This document shows, piece by piece, positions 8,275 to 15,614 of a DNA stretch of 25,033 nt. The stretch is from positions 1 to 25,033 of IMG/VR virus record IMGVR_UViG_3300032896_000437; one strand, 5' to 3'. The stretch is from a virus. A model generated the notes under the pieces. The model ran no database searches. It was not told where the DNA came from and was given only the letters and a program-made list of their open reading frames with translations. Within the stretch, counting starts at the first letter, position 1, and each line of letters opens with the position of its first letter. Made by a program: the position numbers and the translations under genes.

Positions 8275-8946
8275 TCACCACGGCGATCGCTGGGTGGCGC
8301 CCCGGGCGCCAGCGGGCGGCTCCGCTGTCGTGATGACCGGCCGCGGCCGTGGTGGCTCCCGGGGGCCAGTCCACTTAACCAGCGCGCCGACTACGGGGTC
8401 CCCGCCGGGCTCGGCCAGCACGCTGGCGGTGTTCGCACCGGGCGGCCGTGTCGGAGCGGCGAGCTCGCCGGCCGTGACCCGGGCCGCGATCGCCTGGCGC
8501 TGTGCCGCGGCGACGGCCCGCTCAGCGTCCTGGGCCTGGCCGAACTCATCCCGCGCGGCCCGCAGGCACGCATACATGCGCGTGATGTGGTCGGCGACCT
8601 GGCTGTGAGCCAGCCGCTCTGCTGCGATCGCGTCGCCGAGGATCTGCTGCGCCCGGGCCCGCTGCTGCGCGAGGTCGTCAGCCCGGGTCTTCTCGGCCTG
8701 CTGCTGGGCGAGCTGCTGCTGCACCGACAGCAACGCCGCCACGGCGCCCTCAGCGATCAGCATCTGCTCCTGCGCCTCATCGAGCAGCGGCTTGAGCCGG
8801 CTGGCTTCGCGGTGGTCGGCGGCCGCGACAGCGGCGGTGTACCGGGCCGAGAGCTTGCCCGCGGCCTGGCGCTGCGATGCTTCGGCCTCACGGGCCTCCG
8901 CAATGCGGTCGTCCAGACTGCGCGGCGCCGGCGCGGTGATCGTCAT
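8275..8946 (-). CDS. Long coiled-coil protein, possible scaffold-like
   Basis: A 223-residue protein. Residues about 10-175 are almost continuous Ala/Gln/Glu/Arg-rich helix with heptad-like spacing (for example LLSVQQQLAQQQAEKTRADD), and the last 45 residues are Pro-rich and disordered. It heads the minus-strand tail operon and diverges from the HTH-terminase operon. Phage scaffolding proteins have this architecture, but no capsid gene is present for it to act on, so that role is only a guess. The start ATG at 8946 has no ribosome binding site. A TAGCGT box seven bases upstream suggests a leaderless transcript. Confidence 0.7.
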   Translation of the reverse strand: MTITAPAPRSLDDRIAEAREAEASQRQAAGKLSARYTAAVAAADHREASRLKPLLDEAQEQMLIAEGAVAALLSVQQQLAQQQAEKTRADDLAQQRARAQQILGDAIAAERLAHSQVADHITRMYACLRAARDEFGQAQDAERAVAAAQRQAIAARVTAGELAAPTRPPGANTASVLAEPGGDPVVGALVKWTGPREPPRPRPVITTAEPPAGARGATQRSPW

Positions 8947-9003
8947 GGAGTTAACGCTAGTAGTCTGGCGGCAGCCGCCTCTAAGGATGAGTTAGCAGGT
9001 TCG
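8947..9003. promoter_or_regulatory. Divergent promoter region with a 13-bp palindrome
   Basis: These 57 bases separate the minus-strand coiled-coil gene from the plus-strand HTH-terminase operon. On the minus strand TAGCGT (8957-8952) is placed for a leaderless start at 8946. On the plus strand TAGTCT (8961-8966) is a candidate -10. The palindrome GGCGGCAGCCGCC (8967-8979) lies just downstream of both and could be an operator controlling the two phage-like operons together. Confidence 0.4.
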
Positions 9004-9714
9004 ATGAGCAGCCAAGATCGCTACGTTGTCCCGGCCGGGTCCAAGGACGAAGCACAGGCCATCTACGACGCGCAGGAAATGCTGCAAGAAGCGTGGATGT
9101 CATGGATCTTGGAACGCGACGGCGACGCGATCACTGCCAGCTTTGCTCTGCAGAAGTGGCCGGACGTGACCGTGGAACTGAGCCCGTGCGGCCCGGCTCC
9201 CGTGATCGCGGGGGTATTCAGCGAGGACGGCACGCTCAGGCAGCTCCAGTTCGATGCTTCCTACCGGCCACGCGGTGTCCAGGCATCCGACCTGCGCCAT
9301 ATGCCAGCCGTCAGCAGCCTCAAGGCGTGGGAAGTAGCTGCACGCGAGTACGGGCGGCAGATACTCGCCGGCGTCCCCAAGGAGAGCATCGTCTTTGACA
9401 CCACCTCGCCGGCGGCGGCCCTCGAGTCGCTGTCGCGATCCGTCAGACGCAAGCCCGGCGCCCGTGCCCGGGCGGCAGCTGCCCACGAGGCGCTGCTGCG
9501 GCGGGTTGCCAGCGCGTACGAGGAAGCGGCTGGCAGCCGGGCTCCGCGCAAGGTAGTCGCTGAGCGCCTCGGCTACTCTGCCGCCCACGTGTCGCGGCTC
9601 CTCGCTGAGGCCCGCCGACCGCGGGACGGACGTCCTCCGCTGCTCGGCCCCGGGCGCGCCGGCCGGCCGCGTACCCGCCGGAGCACCGGTCACAGCGGGA
9701 TACTTCCGGCATGA
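9004..9714 (+). CDS. Helix-turn-helix protein upstream of the large terminase
   Basis: A 236-residue protein. ATG at 9004 is the best start, although only a weak ribosome binding site is seen; longer versions would run into the divergent gene. Residues 1-110 are a mixed alpha/beta domain of unknown function. Residues 150-205 are basic and helical, ending in a helix-turn-helix (RKVVAERLGYSAAHVSRLL). Its stop overlaps the terminase start (ATGA), so translation is coupled. Small terminases are DNA-binding HTH proteins located exactly here, so it may be a packaging-site recognition subunit. A regulator is equally possible, since similar HTH tails are common in actinomycete integrated elements. 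Confidence 0.65.
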   Translation: MSSQDRYVVPAGSKDEAQAIYDAQEMLQEAWMSWILERDGDAITASFALQKWPDVTVELSPCGPAPVIAGVFSEDGTLRQLQFDASYRPRGVQASDLRHMPAVSSLKAWEVAAREYGRQILAGVPKESIVFDTTSPAAALESLSRSVRRKPGARARAAAAHEALLRRVASAYEEAAGSRAPRKVVAERLGYSAAHVSRLLAEARRPRDGRPPLLGPGRAGRPRTRRSTGHSGILPA

Positions 9715-11303
9715 CCAGAGCATCATTCGCGGCCGCGCTGTCGACGGCGATCAACCCGCCCGAGGTCGACGTTTTCAAGCTGCTCGGCTATCAGCCAGCG
9801 TGCGTGCCCTATCTCGCCGGGCAGATCGAGGCGCCGTGCGGGCAGTGCGCCCAGGAGCAATTCGCTGCCGCCACCGAATACAGCGTCCTCATGGGCGGTG
9901 CGTCCGGAGGCGGCAAGTCCCTGTCAGCCCTGGCGTTCGCCCTGCGGGAATGCATCCGCCACCCCGGCCTGCGCGTCGGTGCGTTCCGCCGCTCCTACCC
10001 CGAGCTGCGCGAGTCCCTGCTCGCCGAGCTCGCCCAGCATTTCTCCTACGCCGAAGCGCTCGGCGCTTCGTGGAACGGCTCGGAGTATGAGTTGCGGTTC
10101 CCGAACGGGTCGCTGATCCTGTTCCGCTACGCGGAGACCTACCAGGACGCCACCCGCCGGCAAGGCGGCCAGTATCAGCTCCTGATCCTGGACGAGCGCA
10201 CTCTGTTCCCGCCCGACGTCGTCAGCTTCCTCGAGTCCCGCGTCCGCTCCGGCCGCGCCGACATCCCCGTTATCGGGTGCCGCAGCACCGCCAACCCCGG
10301 CGGACCCGGGCACCAGCACGTCAAACGCGACTTCATCGACGCCACGAACTACGGCCAGCGCGTCGTCACCGACCAGCGAGGCCGCACCATCCGCTTCATC
10401 CCCGCGAAGATCGCCGACAACCCGTTCATCAACCCCGAATACGCCGCCGACCTGCGCGCCCTCCCCGAGAAGCTCCGCCGGGCGTTCCTCGACGGCGACT
10501 GGTCGTCTTTCGCCGGGGCGATGTTCCCCGAGCTCAGCCGTGACCGACACGTCGTGCGGCCCTTCGCGCTCCCGTCGTCGTGGCGCCGCATCGCCGGGAT
10601 CGACTGGGGTTACACCGCGCCATGGGCCGTGATCTGGCTCGCGGAAGATGAAGATCATCGACTGTGGGCCTTTCGAGAATTGTACGAAACCCAGGTCGGC
10701 GAAGCCGACCAGGCGAAACGCATCCTCGCCGCCGAATGCGATGAGCAGGTCACCCGGTGGATGGACGACGCTGCCTGGGCCACCCGAGGCGACGCGAAGA
10801 GCGTCGCTCAGGTCTACCTGGACAACGGCTGCGCCGTCAGTCCGGCCGGCAAGGGCCCGGGCTCCCGCATCGCGGGCTGGCAGCGGATCCACTCCTACCT
10901 CGCCGAAGCACCAGCGTGTCCTTACCATCGCTCGCTCGGCTGGCCGTCGTGCCCGCGTCTGCACATGTTCAGCACCTGCGAGCATCTGTGGGCCGAGCTG
11001 TCATCCCTCCCGCATTCGACAGCCGGCAACCCTGAAGACGCCGACACCCGGGCACCCGACCACATCAGCGACGCGCTGCGCTATGCCACCGCGGCGCTGG
11101 GCACCGGCGCCCAGTTCGTCATCCTCGGTGACCCGGCCCCCGAACCAGGCTTCGGCACCCAAGGCCAGGAACTGCTCGCCGCCCTCGGGCCCGCGTATGG
11201 CGTGCGCCACGACCCCCTCGACCCATGGCACAACGCTGACCGGAGCGACGGCGACGAGGAGAGGCCACCGCCCGGCAGGACACAGCTATCACCGTTCACC
11301 TGA
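9711..11303 (+). CDS. terL: Phage terminase large subunit
   Basis: A 530-residue DNA-packaging motor and nuclease. The N-terminal ATPase has Walker A GGASGGGKS (62-70), Walker B LLILDE (157-162) and the coupling motif RSTANPGG (191-198). The RNase H-like nuclease has its first Asp in AGIDWGYTAPW (D298), an acidic pair around 352-353 and the final Asp in DHISDALRYA (450-459). Length and motif order are those of a complete, intact TerL. A Cys/His-rich stretch (residues 403-423, CPYH through STCEH) lies within the nuclease part and may be a lineage-specific metal-binding insertion. Start ATG overlaps the HTH gene. It is unusual that no portal gene follows. Confidence 0.92.
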   Translation: MTRASFAAALSTAINPPEVDVFKLLGYQPACVPYLAGQIEAPCGQCAQEQFAAATEYSVLMGGASGGGKSLSALAFALRECIRHPGLRVGAFRRSYPELRESLLAELAQHFSYAEALGASWNGSEYELRFPNGSLILFRYAETYQDATRRQGGQYQLLILDERTLFPPDVVSFLESRVRSGRADIPVIGCRSTANPGGPGHQHVKRDFIDATNYGQRVVTDQRGRTIRFIPAKIADNPFINPEYAADLRALPEKLRRAFLDGDWSSFAGAMFPELSRDRHVVRPFALPSSWRRIAGIDWGYTAPWAVIWLAEDEDHRLWAFRELYETQVGEADQAKRILAAECDEQVTRWMDDAAWATRGDAKSVAQVYLDNGCAVSPAGKGPGSRIAGWQRIHSYLAEAPACPYHRSLGWPSCPRLHMFSTCEHLWAELSSLPHSTAGNPEDADTRAPDHISDALRYATAALGTGAQFVILGDPAPEPGFGTQGQELLAALGPAYGVRHDPLDPWHNADRSDGDEERPPPGRTQLSPFT

Positions 11304-11348
11304 TCTGGCTGCCTGACGGACCACGCCCCACCATGGCAGGCTGCACAT

Positions 11349-11798
11349 ATGCCGCCTACTCCTCGTGACGACCAGAACGCAGTCCGGCTTCGCGACCTTC
11401 AGCGCCTGCAGGCACTCACCAGGCCATACATATCGGACAGCGCCGCGCCCATAGTTGATGTCTTGCCGCTCATGCCGGCCGCCGAGCGCGCGGAGGCCAG
11501 CGGCATCCTCGATCGCATCAGCGACCTCGGCGAGCCAGCAGACAAGCGCGCAGCGCGGCGCGAGATCCTCCTGGACCTCGCCGCGGCCGAGAGCTACCTG
11601 CAGGACGTCCTTGCCCGCGGGCAGCCAGAAATCCGCGACGGCCAGGTCGTCATCGACCCGGAAACCGGCAAGCCGCGCCGCGACGCCGCCATAGAACGGC
11701 GCGCCCATGAGGTACTCGCCGGTGTCGAACGCCTCCGCAGCAGGCTCACCGGGCTGCCCACCAACCACCCAGCCACGGGAGACGAAGAGCAACCGTGA
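11349..11798 (+). CDS. Hypothetical helical protein downstream of terminase
   Basis: A 149-residue, mainly helical acidic protein starting at ATG 11349. It lies 45 bases after the terminase stop, where a portal gene would be expected, but it is far too short and has no portal features. A segment RDGQVVIDPETGKPRRDA looks like a beta-hairpin between helices. Its stop overlaps the start of the next gene (GTGA). No family is recognised. Confidence 0.65.
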   Translation: MPPTPRDDQNAVRLRDLQRLQALTRPYISDSAAPIVDVLPLMPAAERAEASGILDRISDLGEPADKRAARREILLDLAAAESYLQDVLARGQPEIRDGQVVIDPETGKPRRDAAIERRAHEVLAGVERLRSRLTGLPTNHPATGDEEQP

Positions 11799-12178
11799 CC
11801 GGGCACCGCGAACCACCCGAGGACGCGGCAGAGATCCGCCCCGAGGTCGTCCAGGCCGTATTCAGCGCACTGACCGACATAGACCTCGCCAGGCTCGCAC
11901 CGCTCGAGGAAACAGGGATCACCCCAGCCGAGCGCAAGCAGGCCGAGGCGCTATTCACAGCGAGCCTCGAAGCCAGCCTCGGCCATCGCGAGCGCACGCT
12001 CCAGGCGATGCAGATCCTCATTGGCGAGCGCAACCTCTCCGGCGACCCCGCGTGGCCCCACCTGTTCGACAGACTCACCCCTGAGCGCGCAGAGCAACTC
12101 CGTGATCTGTACGACGCGCTGCCCGACGGCGCCCGCGCCGAATACGACCGCCGGTACGGCCGGCCAGGCGCCGTCTAG
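11795..12178 (+). CDS. Hypothetical helical protein
   Basis: A 127-residue protein with start GTG at 11795, coupled to the preceding gene. It is helical throughout, with RLTPERAEQLRDLYDALPDGARAEYDRRYG at its end. It ends convergently with the recombinase gene: the two stop codons overlap in a shared CTAG at 12175-12178. It is probably the last gene of the HTH-terminase operon. Function unknown. Confidence 0.65.
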   Translation: MTGHREPPEDAAEIRPEVVQAVFSALTDIDLARLAPLEETGITPAERKQAEALFTASLEASLGHRERTLQAMQILIGERNLSGDPAWPHLFDRLTPERAEQLRDLYDALPDGARAEYDRRYGRPGAV

Positions 12179-13092
12179 CGCCTGCGGGCCGGGTCGCGCT
12201 CGGCCTGGTGGCGCTGCAGCGCCTCCGCGCTCACCCGGGCGTACTTGGCCAGCGACCGCACCGAGGTGTGCCCGGAGCGCGCCATGAGCATCGGCGTGCT
12301 GGTGCCGGCCTCGGCGTCGTGGGTGAGCGCGGAGTGCCGCAACTGGTGCAGCGTGGCGCCGCCGGAGGCCTGCTTGAACAGCGCCTCGGCGTGGGTGTAG
12401 GACAGCCGGGCCCGGCCGCTCACCTGATCGATGTCGCCAGGAGGCAGTTCGACACGTGCCCTGCGGTCAGTCAGGAACAGCGGGCCCGAGGTGCGGCCCT
12501 TGAGCAGGCGGGGCAGCAGCCTGGCGGTGCCGGTCTGCCAGACGATGATGTCGATCGCGCCGCCCTTGCGCCGGACCCGGGCCCGCCGGTTGGGCAGGTC
12601 CAGGTCCTCGACGTCCAGGGCGAGCACCTCGGCCGAGCGGGCCGCGGTCTCGTAGAGCAGCCGCCAGAGAACGCGCTCGCGCAGGCTGATGTCCTCGCGG
12701 GTGAGCAGCTGGTCGACGTCGGCGCGGGAAAGGGCGCGGCTGCGGTCGGGCGGCAGGCTGCGCCGGCGCAGGCGCCGGGACGGGTCAGCACCAGCCCAGC
12801 CCTGCTCGGCCCACCACGTGGCGGCTGAGCGGAACGTGGCCAGGGTTGCGTTCCACGTCGCCGGGGAGCCGTCGCCCCACTGCGCCGTGAACCACGCGGC
12901 GAACGCATCCGGGTCGATCTGGCCGGGTGGCGCCGCGGCGCCGAACTCGGCCACGGCGGCGCGCAGCCGGCGGCTGTAGGCCCGGTACGTGTTGGCCTGG
13001 TCGCGCCGGCTCAGGGTCGCGAGGTAGGCCTCGGTGGCGTGCCCGAGGCTGGCGGACGTGCCCGCGGTGCTCAGCTGATGAACGGTCCCCAC
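12175..13092 (-). CDS. Tyrosine recombinase, compact Xer/Cre-like
   Basis: A 305-residue site-specific recombinase that cuts and rejoins DNA through a phosphotyrosine. The catalytic set is complete: R152 (TAARSAEVL), K176 (RRKGGAI), H249-x-x-R252-H253 (HQLRH), H275 (SGHTS) and Y284 (AKYARVS). An N-terminal SAM-like core-binding domain spans residues about 15-100. GTG at 13092 is chosen because AGGAGG sits just upstream; a longer ATG start at 13167 would translate through a copy of the repeat described at 13106. There is no arm-binding domain, so it is more like Xer/Cre resolvases than phage integrases. The adjacent 14-5-14 inverted repeat may be its site. It is distinct from the larger integrase at 22164. 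Confidence 0.88.
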   Translation of the reverse strand: MGTVHQLSTAGTSASLGHATEAYLATLSRRDQANTYRAYSRRLRAAVAEFGAAAPPGQIDPDAFAAWFTAQWGDGSPATWNATLATFRSAATWWAEQGWAGADPSRRLRRRSLPPDRSRALSRADVDQLLTREDISLRERVLWRLLYETAARSAEVLALDVEDLDLPNRRARVRRKGGAIDIIVWQTGTARLLPRLLKGRTSGPLFLTDRRARVELPPGDIDQVSGRARLSYTHAEALFKQASGGATLHQLRHSALTHDAEAGTSTPMLMARSGHTSVRSLAKYARVSAEALQRHQAERDPARRR

Positions 13093-13105
13093 GGCCGGCC
13101 TCCTG

Positions 13106-13205
13106 CTATCGCAGATAACGTGTGGGAGTCGGCCTGCGCGTGGCCCGGCGTCCTCCCTGGTCGGCACTCACGCTATCACAGATAATATGCGATTATCTGT
13201 GATAG
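13106..13205. repeat. Perfect 14-5-14 inverted repeat plus a third copy; candidate recombination site or operator
   Basis: CTATCACAGATAAT (13173-13186) is followed by a 5-base spacer (ATGCG) and its exact inverse (13192-13205). A third copy in the same orientation as the left arm, 12 of 14 identical, lies at 13106-13119, just before the recombinase ribosome binding site. Inverted 11-14 bp arms around a 5-8 base core are the layout of loxP and dif sites, and a recombinase gene is adjacent. Binding by the neighbouring ribbon-helix-helix protein is the other explanation. The AT-rich sequence stands out from its surroundings. Confidence 0.6.
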
Positions 13206-13524
13206 AGGGCAGGTAGCTCAGCAGCCCTGGGTGCACGGGTCGGCGTGACCTGCAATGTTCCCGCCGTGCCGGCAGTGCGCGCAGCACGGGTAGCGGCCTG
13301 GCGTGGCAGGCGGCGCCGGAGCACGTGCCTGCGCCTCTGGGGGCACGCTGCGGCCGTCCTTGGCGTGCGGGAGTCCTCCGGGCGCGGCGCCCGGGTGCCG
13401 GAGTCGCATGCGCCGGCCCGGCGGCCGCCACGCCGCGGCGGATCAGCTCGGCAAGCGGAAGCCCGGCCGCCGTCACCGCGGCGTCCAGGTCGTCACTGAG
13501 ATACACCGACGTGCGCCTGCCCAT
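13168..13524 (-). CDS. CopG-like ribbon-helix-helix protein, probable frame break
   Basis: The first 35 or so residues from ATG 13524 form a ribbon-helix-helix DNA-binding domain (RRTSVYLSDDLDAAVTAAG, then LAELIRRGV), as in CopG/Arc-type repressors. After that this frame becomes Arg/Pro-rich with poor codon bias and runs to 13168 through the inverted repeat. From about 13409 the coding bias moves to the +1 frame. That frame encodes a Cys/His tail (PCCAHCRHGG and GHADPCTQGC) and stops at 13218, before the repeat. Related actinomycete proteins pair an RHH domain with a Cys-rich tail, so an extra base near the G run at 13415-13420 may have broken the gene. An operator-like inverted repeat lies just upstream. 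Confidence 0.6.
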   Translation of the reverse strand: MGRRTSVYLSDDLDAAVTAAGLPLAELIRRGVAAAGPAHATPAPGRRARRTPARQGRPQRAPRGAGTCSGAACHARPLPVLRALPARREHCRSRRPVHPGLLSYLPSITDNRILSVIA

Positions 13525-13533
13525 GGCGCCCAG

Positions 13534-13562
13534 TGTGGTACATCGTCCGCCGATATACCACA
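13534..13562. promoter_or_regulatory. Inverted repeat upstream of the RHH gene, candidate operator
   Basis: TGTGGTA (13534-13540) and TACCACA (13556-13562) are exact inverse copies with a 15-base spacer, starting ten bases before the RHH start codon. Ribbon-helix-helix repressors commonly bind paired short inverted sites over their own promoter, so autoregulation is the likely use. Confidence 0.45.
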
Positions 13563-13606
13563 ATCGCGAGCCTCGGTCTCGCGCGCGGGGTTCTCGCAGA
13601 ACGCGC

Positions 13607-14200
13607 TCAGCGCCGCCCGGCAGCCAGGACCGGCTGCTCGTCCGCCGCGGCCACGAGCTCGGCCACGCGGACCCGGATCACCTGCTGCTCCTCGGCCGGC
13701 AGACTCGATTCGGCGAGCGCCTGCGCCAGCGCGCCGGCCAGGATCGCCACCTGCGCCTCCTGCACACGGACACTGCGCTCATCCAGGTTCAGCCTGGCCA
13801 GGCCCTGCAGGATCGTGGAGCAGCGGTCCATCGCCCGCTCGAAGACCACAATCCGGCCGTCGATCTGCTCCGCCGTTTTCGTCGAGTACCGCAGCCGCTC
13901 CAGGTCGGCGATGATGCCCTCGAGCACGTCGAGCCAGCGGACCGCCCGGCCGGCCAGGCGGCGCAGCTCGTCGACCGGGTCAGCGACCGGGTCGTACTCG
14001 CCGATGCCGTCCAGGAGCTTCCGCGCCTCCGTCTCAGTGCGCTCACGCTCGGCGGCCTTGTTGCCGCTGGGTGTGCTGCCGAAGTGCTTGCGGCAGTGGC
14101 CGGCTCCGGGATGGTCGGTGCCCCAGCCAGGTGGCAGCGTGCACGTTCCCTCACGCTTCAGGAGCTTGGCTCCGCAGAACGGGCCTTTGTGTTTTGCCAT
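13607..14200 (-). CDS. Zinc-motif helical protein, small-terminase-like
   Basis: A 197-residue protein from ATG 14200. The N-terminus has a Cys/His set (C9, C20, H30, C36, H39) in the context CGAKL, CTLPPGWGTDH and CRKHFGSTP, followed by a long helical region with RRLAGRAVRWLDVLEGII and a C-terminal helix. This layout of a short zinc-knuckle-like head reading G-W-G-T-x-H and H-x-G-S-T-P before a helical body is common in actinophages beside the terminase and is often taken as a small terminase or HNH-associated protein. It lies about 2.3 kb from terL and on the other strand. The family resemblance is remembered, not computed. Confidence 0.55.
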   Translation of the reverse strand: MAKHKGPFCGAKLLKREGTCTLPPGWGTDHPGAGHCRKHFGSTPSGNKAAERERTETEARKLLDGIGEYDPVADPVDELRRLAGRAVRWLDVLEGIIADLERLRYSTKTAEQIDGRIVVFERAMDRCSTILQGLARLNLDERSVRVQEAQVAILAGALAQALAESSLPAEEQQVIRVRVAELVAAADEQPVLAAGRR

Positions 14201-14225
14201 GGGGGGGTCCCTGGTTGGTCGTTCG

Positions 14226-14927
14226 TCATGTGGCGGGTTCCTGACCATGATCGGGCACGTGGCTGGCAAATCGGGCCAGGGCGTCCCATAGGACGTCGTT
14301 GCGTCCCCATTCCAGGTCTACGACGCTGACCTGCCAGGCGGCACAGAGCGCTTCTACTGCTGCGGGATGGCAGGTCTCGTCATAGCCGCTCGCTTGCTCG
14401 CCGCGGTTGACGACTGCACCGGCCCAGGTCACAGGCTCCTCATCGGCGCACGTCACGGGGATGGCGTCGCGGTATGAGACCAGCAGTTGCGGCGGTAGGT
14501 GCGCAGCCTTGCGAGCGATGATGACCAGGCCACTGTCGCTTGCGCACTCCCGGAGTCTGGCGAGCACCTGATCGTCAGCAACACCGCCGACTGCGGCGCG
14601 TTGTTCCCAGGTGCGGCCGTCGTAGCCAGTTGCCGGCTGTTCTCCGGGCTGCGAGAAGTCGGTCACATACCCGGCGCGGTTGGCCCGGGCCAGGATCGGG
14701 ACCAGCCCCTCCGTCTCCTCGTCGGGGCGGTCGTGGCCGTTGGGGTGCGGGGTGATGGCTCCTTCGAGCCACTGTGCGGTGAGCTCGCCGAGGTCGGCGA
14801 GCGTGCGCGCCGACTGCCAGCGCGCCGTGTCTCCTGGCGTCCCCGGTTCCTCGCGGCCGGGCGTCACAGTGAAGCCGCTGCTGACTGGCTGGTGGCGGCG
14901 GCCGGGAGGTGCCCGTGGTCTTGCCAT
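14226..14927 (-). CDS. DUF6919-like protein
   Basis: A 233-residue protein with a DUF6919-like pattern: WQSARTLADLGELTAQWLEG near the N-terminus, ETEGLVPILARANRAGYVT and SQPG in the middle, and WEQRAAVGG after it. The C-terminal part has alternating beta strands and helices (LVVSYRDAIPV, DLEWGRNDVLWDALARF). DUF6919 proteins are common in Streptomyces and relatives and have no assigned function. The N-terminal 40 residues are Pro/Arg-rich and the start is unsure. ATG at 14927 overlaps the small upstream gene by 64 bases, and a downstream start is possible. Confidence 0.7.
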   Translation of the reverse strand: MARPRAPPGRRHQPVSSGFTVTPGREEPGTPGDTARWQSARTLADLGELTAQWLEGAITPHPNGHDRPDEETEGLVPILARANRAGYVTDFSQPGEQPATGYDGRTWEQRAAVGGVADDQVLARLRECASDSGLVIIARKAAHLPPQLLVSYRDAIPVTCADEEPVTWAGAVVNRGEQASGYDETCHPAAVEALCAAWQVSVVDLEWGRNDVLWDALARFASHVPDHGQEPAT

Positions 14928-15052
14928 ACATGCTGGACGTCGGGGGCAGGGCTGTTGCGGTGGCCGCTGGATCTGGGATGGTCCGGCAACTGGCACGGCA
15001 GCCAGCGGGGGTGCTGCGGGTAGCGATGCCCGCAGACGGCGTTTTCAGGCAT
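14864..15052 (-). CDS. Small Cys/His peptide
   Basis: A 62-residue protein starting at ATG 15052 behind a strong GGGAGG. The N-terminal half has C7, H9, H14, C20 and H25 (VCGHR, QHPRWLPC, PDHPRSS), spaced like a small zinc-binding knuckle; the C-terminal half is low-complexity. Its 3' end overlaps the start of the DUF6919-like gene, implying translational coupling. Short Cys/His peptides of this kind are frequent in actinomycete mobile elements, but no function is known. Confidence 0.55.
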   Translation of the reverse strand: MPENAVCGHRYPQHPRWLPCQLPDHPRSSGHRNSPAPDVQHVWQDHGHLPAAATSQSAAASL

Positions 15053-15104
15053 GGATGGCCTCCCAAGGGGTAGGCTGAGTTTTGAATTACATCGTAGTAG
15101 TTAT

Positions 15105-15134
15105 TTGATATTCTTCAAACCCGATGTCTAGCAT
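15105..15134 (+). promoter_or_regulatory. Promoter of the toxin-antitoxin operon
   Basis: TTGATA (15105-15110) and TAGCAT (15129-15134) are separated by 18 bases. The expected transcription start coincides with the ATG at 15141, so the messenger is probably leaderless. The region from 15081 is unusually AT-rich for this window and contains an imperfect inverted repeat (TTTTGAATTA and ATTCTTCAAA), a plausible site for antitoxin autorepression. Confidence 0.5.
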
Positions 15135-15140
15135 GAGGAC

Positions 15141-15614
15141 ATGGCTACCACCACCGCAGAGGTCCCTTTCTCCCAGCTTGTCCAGCAGCCCAGGGAGACC
15201 GTCGCCAAGCTCGAGGAGAGCCCGCGGCGGCAACTGCGCCTGGAGCGACGAGACGGCCGCGACCTGATCCTTGAATCAGCCGACCGGGCCGAGGCCAAGG
15301 ACGCTGCGCTGACCATGACCAGCCGGCTGTTCTTCTCCTTCGTCAAGAACGACAAAGGCGCCCGCGCACTGCTGCTCGCCCTGCCCGACGTATTCCCGTG
15401 GGTCCGCTACCTGCCTAAGAATGACGTCCGCGGCTTCCTAGTCGAGATCGTCGAGACCGTACGCGCGTGCGCTGACCTGGACAACCTGGCACCCCTGGTG
15501 CCAGTCGTGGCGGCGTGGCGCGACACCGCGGAGATCTACGCGGATCCCGATCTGCTGAAGGCCGCGACCACGCCGCTCGACGGCACCGACTACGGCGAAG
15601 TCCCGGAGTGCTAA
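15141..15614 (+). CDS. Phd-like antitoxin
   Basis: A 157-residue protein. The N-terminal 55 residues follow the Phd/YefM pattern of a short beta-helix DNA-binding unit (VPFSQLVQQPRETVAKLEES, then LRLERRDGRDLIL). The C-terminal part is a helical extension with DVFPWVRYLPKNDVRGFLVE and WRDTAEIYADPDLL, seen in actinomycete members annotated as prevent-host-death antitoxins. It would repress its own promoter and bind the toxin encoded immediately downstream. The stop TAA directly abuts the GTG of the next gene, a tight two-gene operon. Confidence 0.75.
   Translation: MATTTAEVPFSQLVQQPRETVAKLEESPRRQLRLERRDGRDLILESADRAEAKDAALTMTSRLFFSFVKNDKGARALLLALPDVFPWVRYLPKNDVRGFLVEIVETVRACADLDNLAPLVPVVAAWRDTAEIYADPDLLKAATTPLDGTDYGEVPEC

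Noticed and set aside
7985-8374. A 129-codon minus-strand frame across 7985-8374
   Set aside because: As a whole it overlaps two supported genes. Only its middle portion (about 8160-8278) shows coding bias, and this is reported as a frame change instead.
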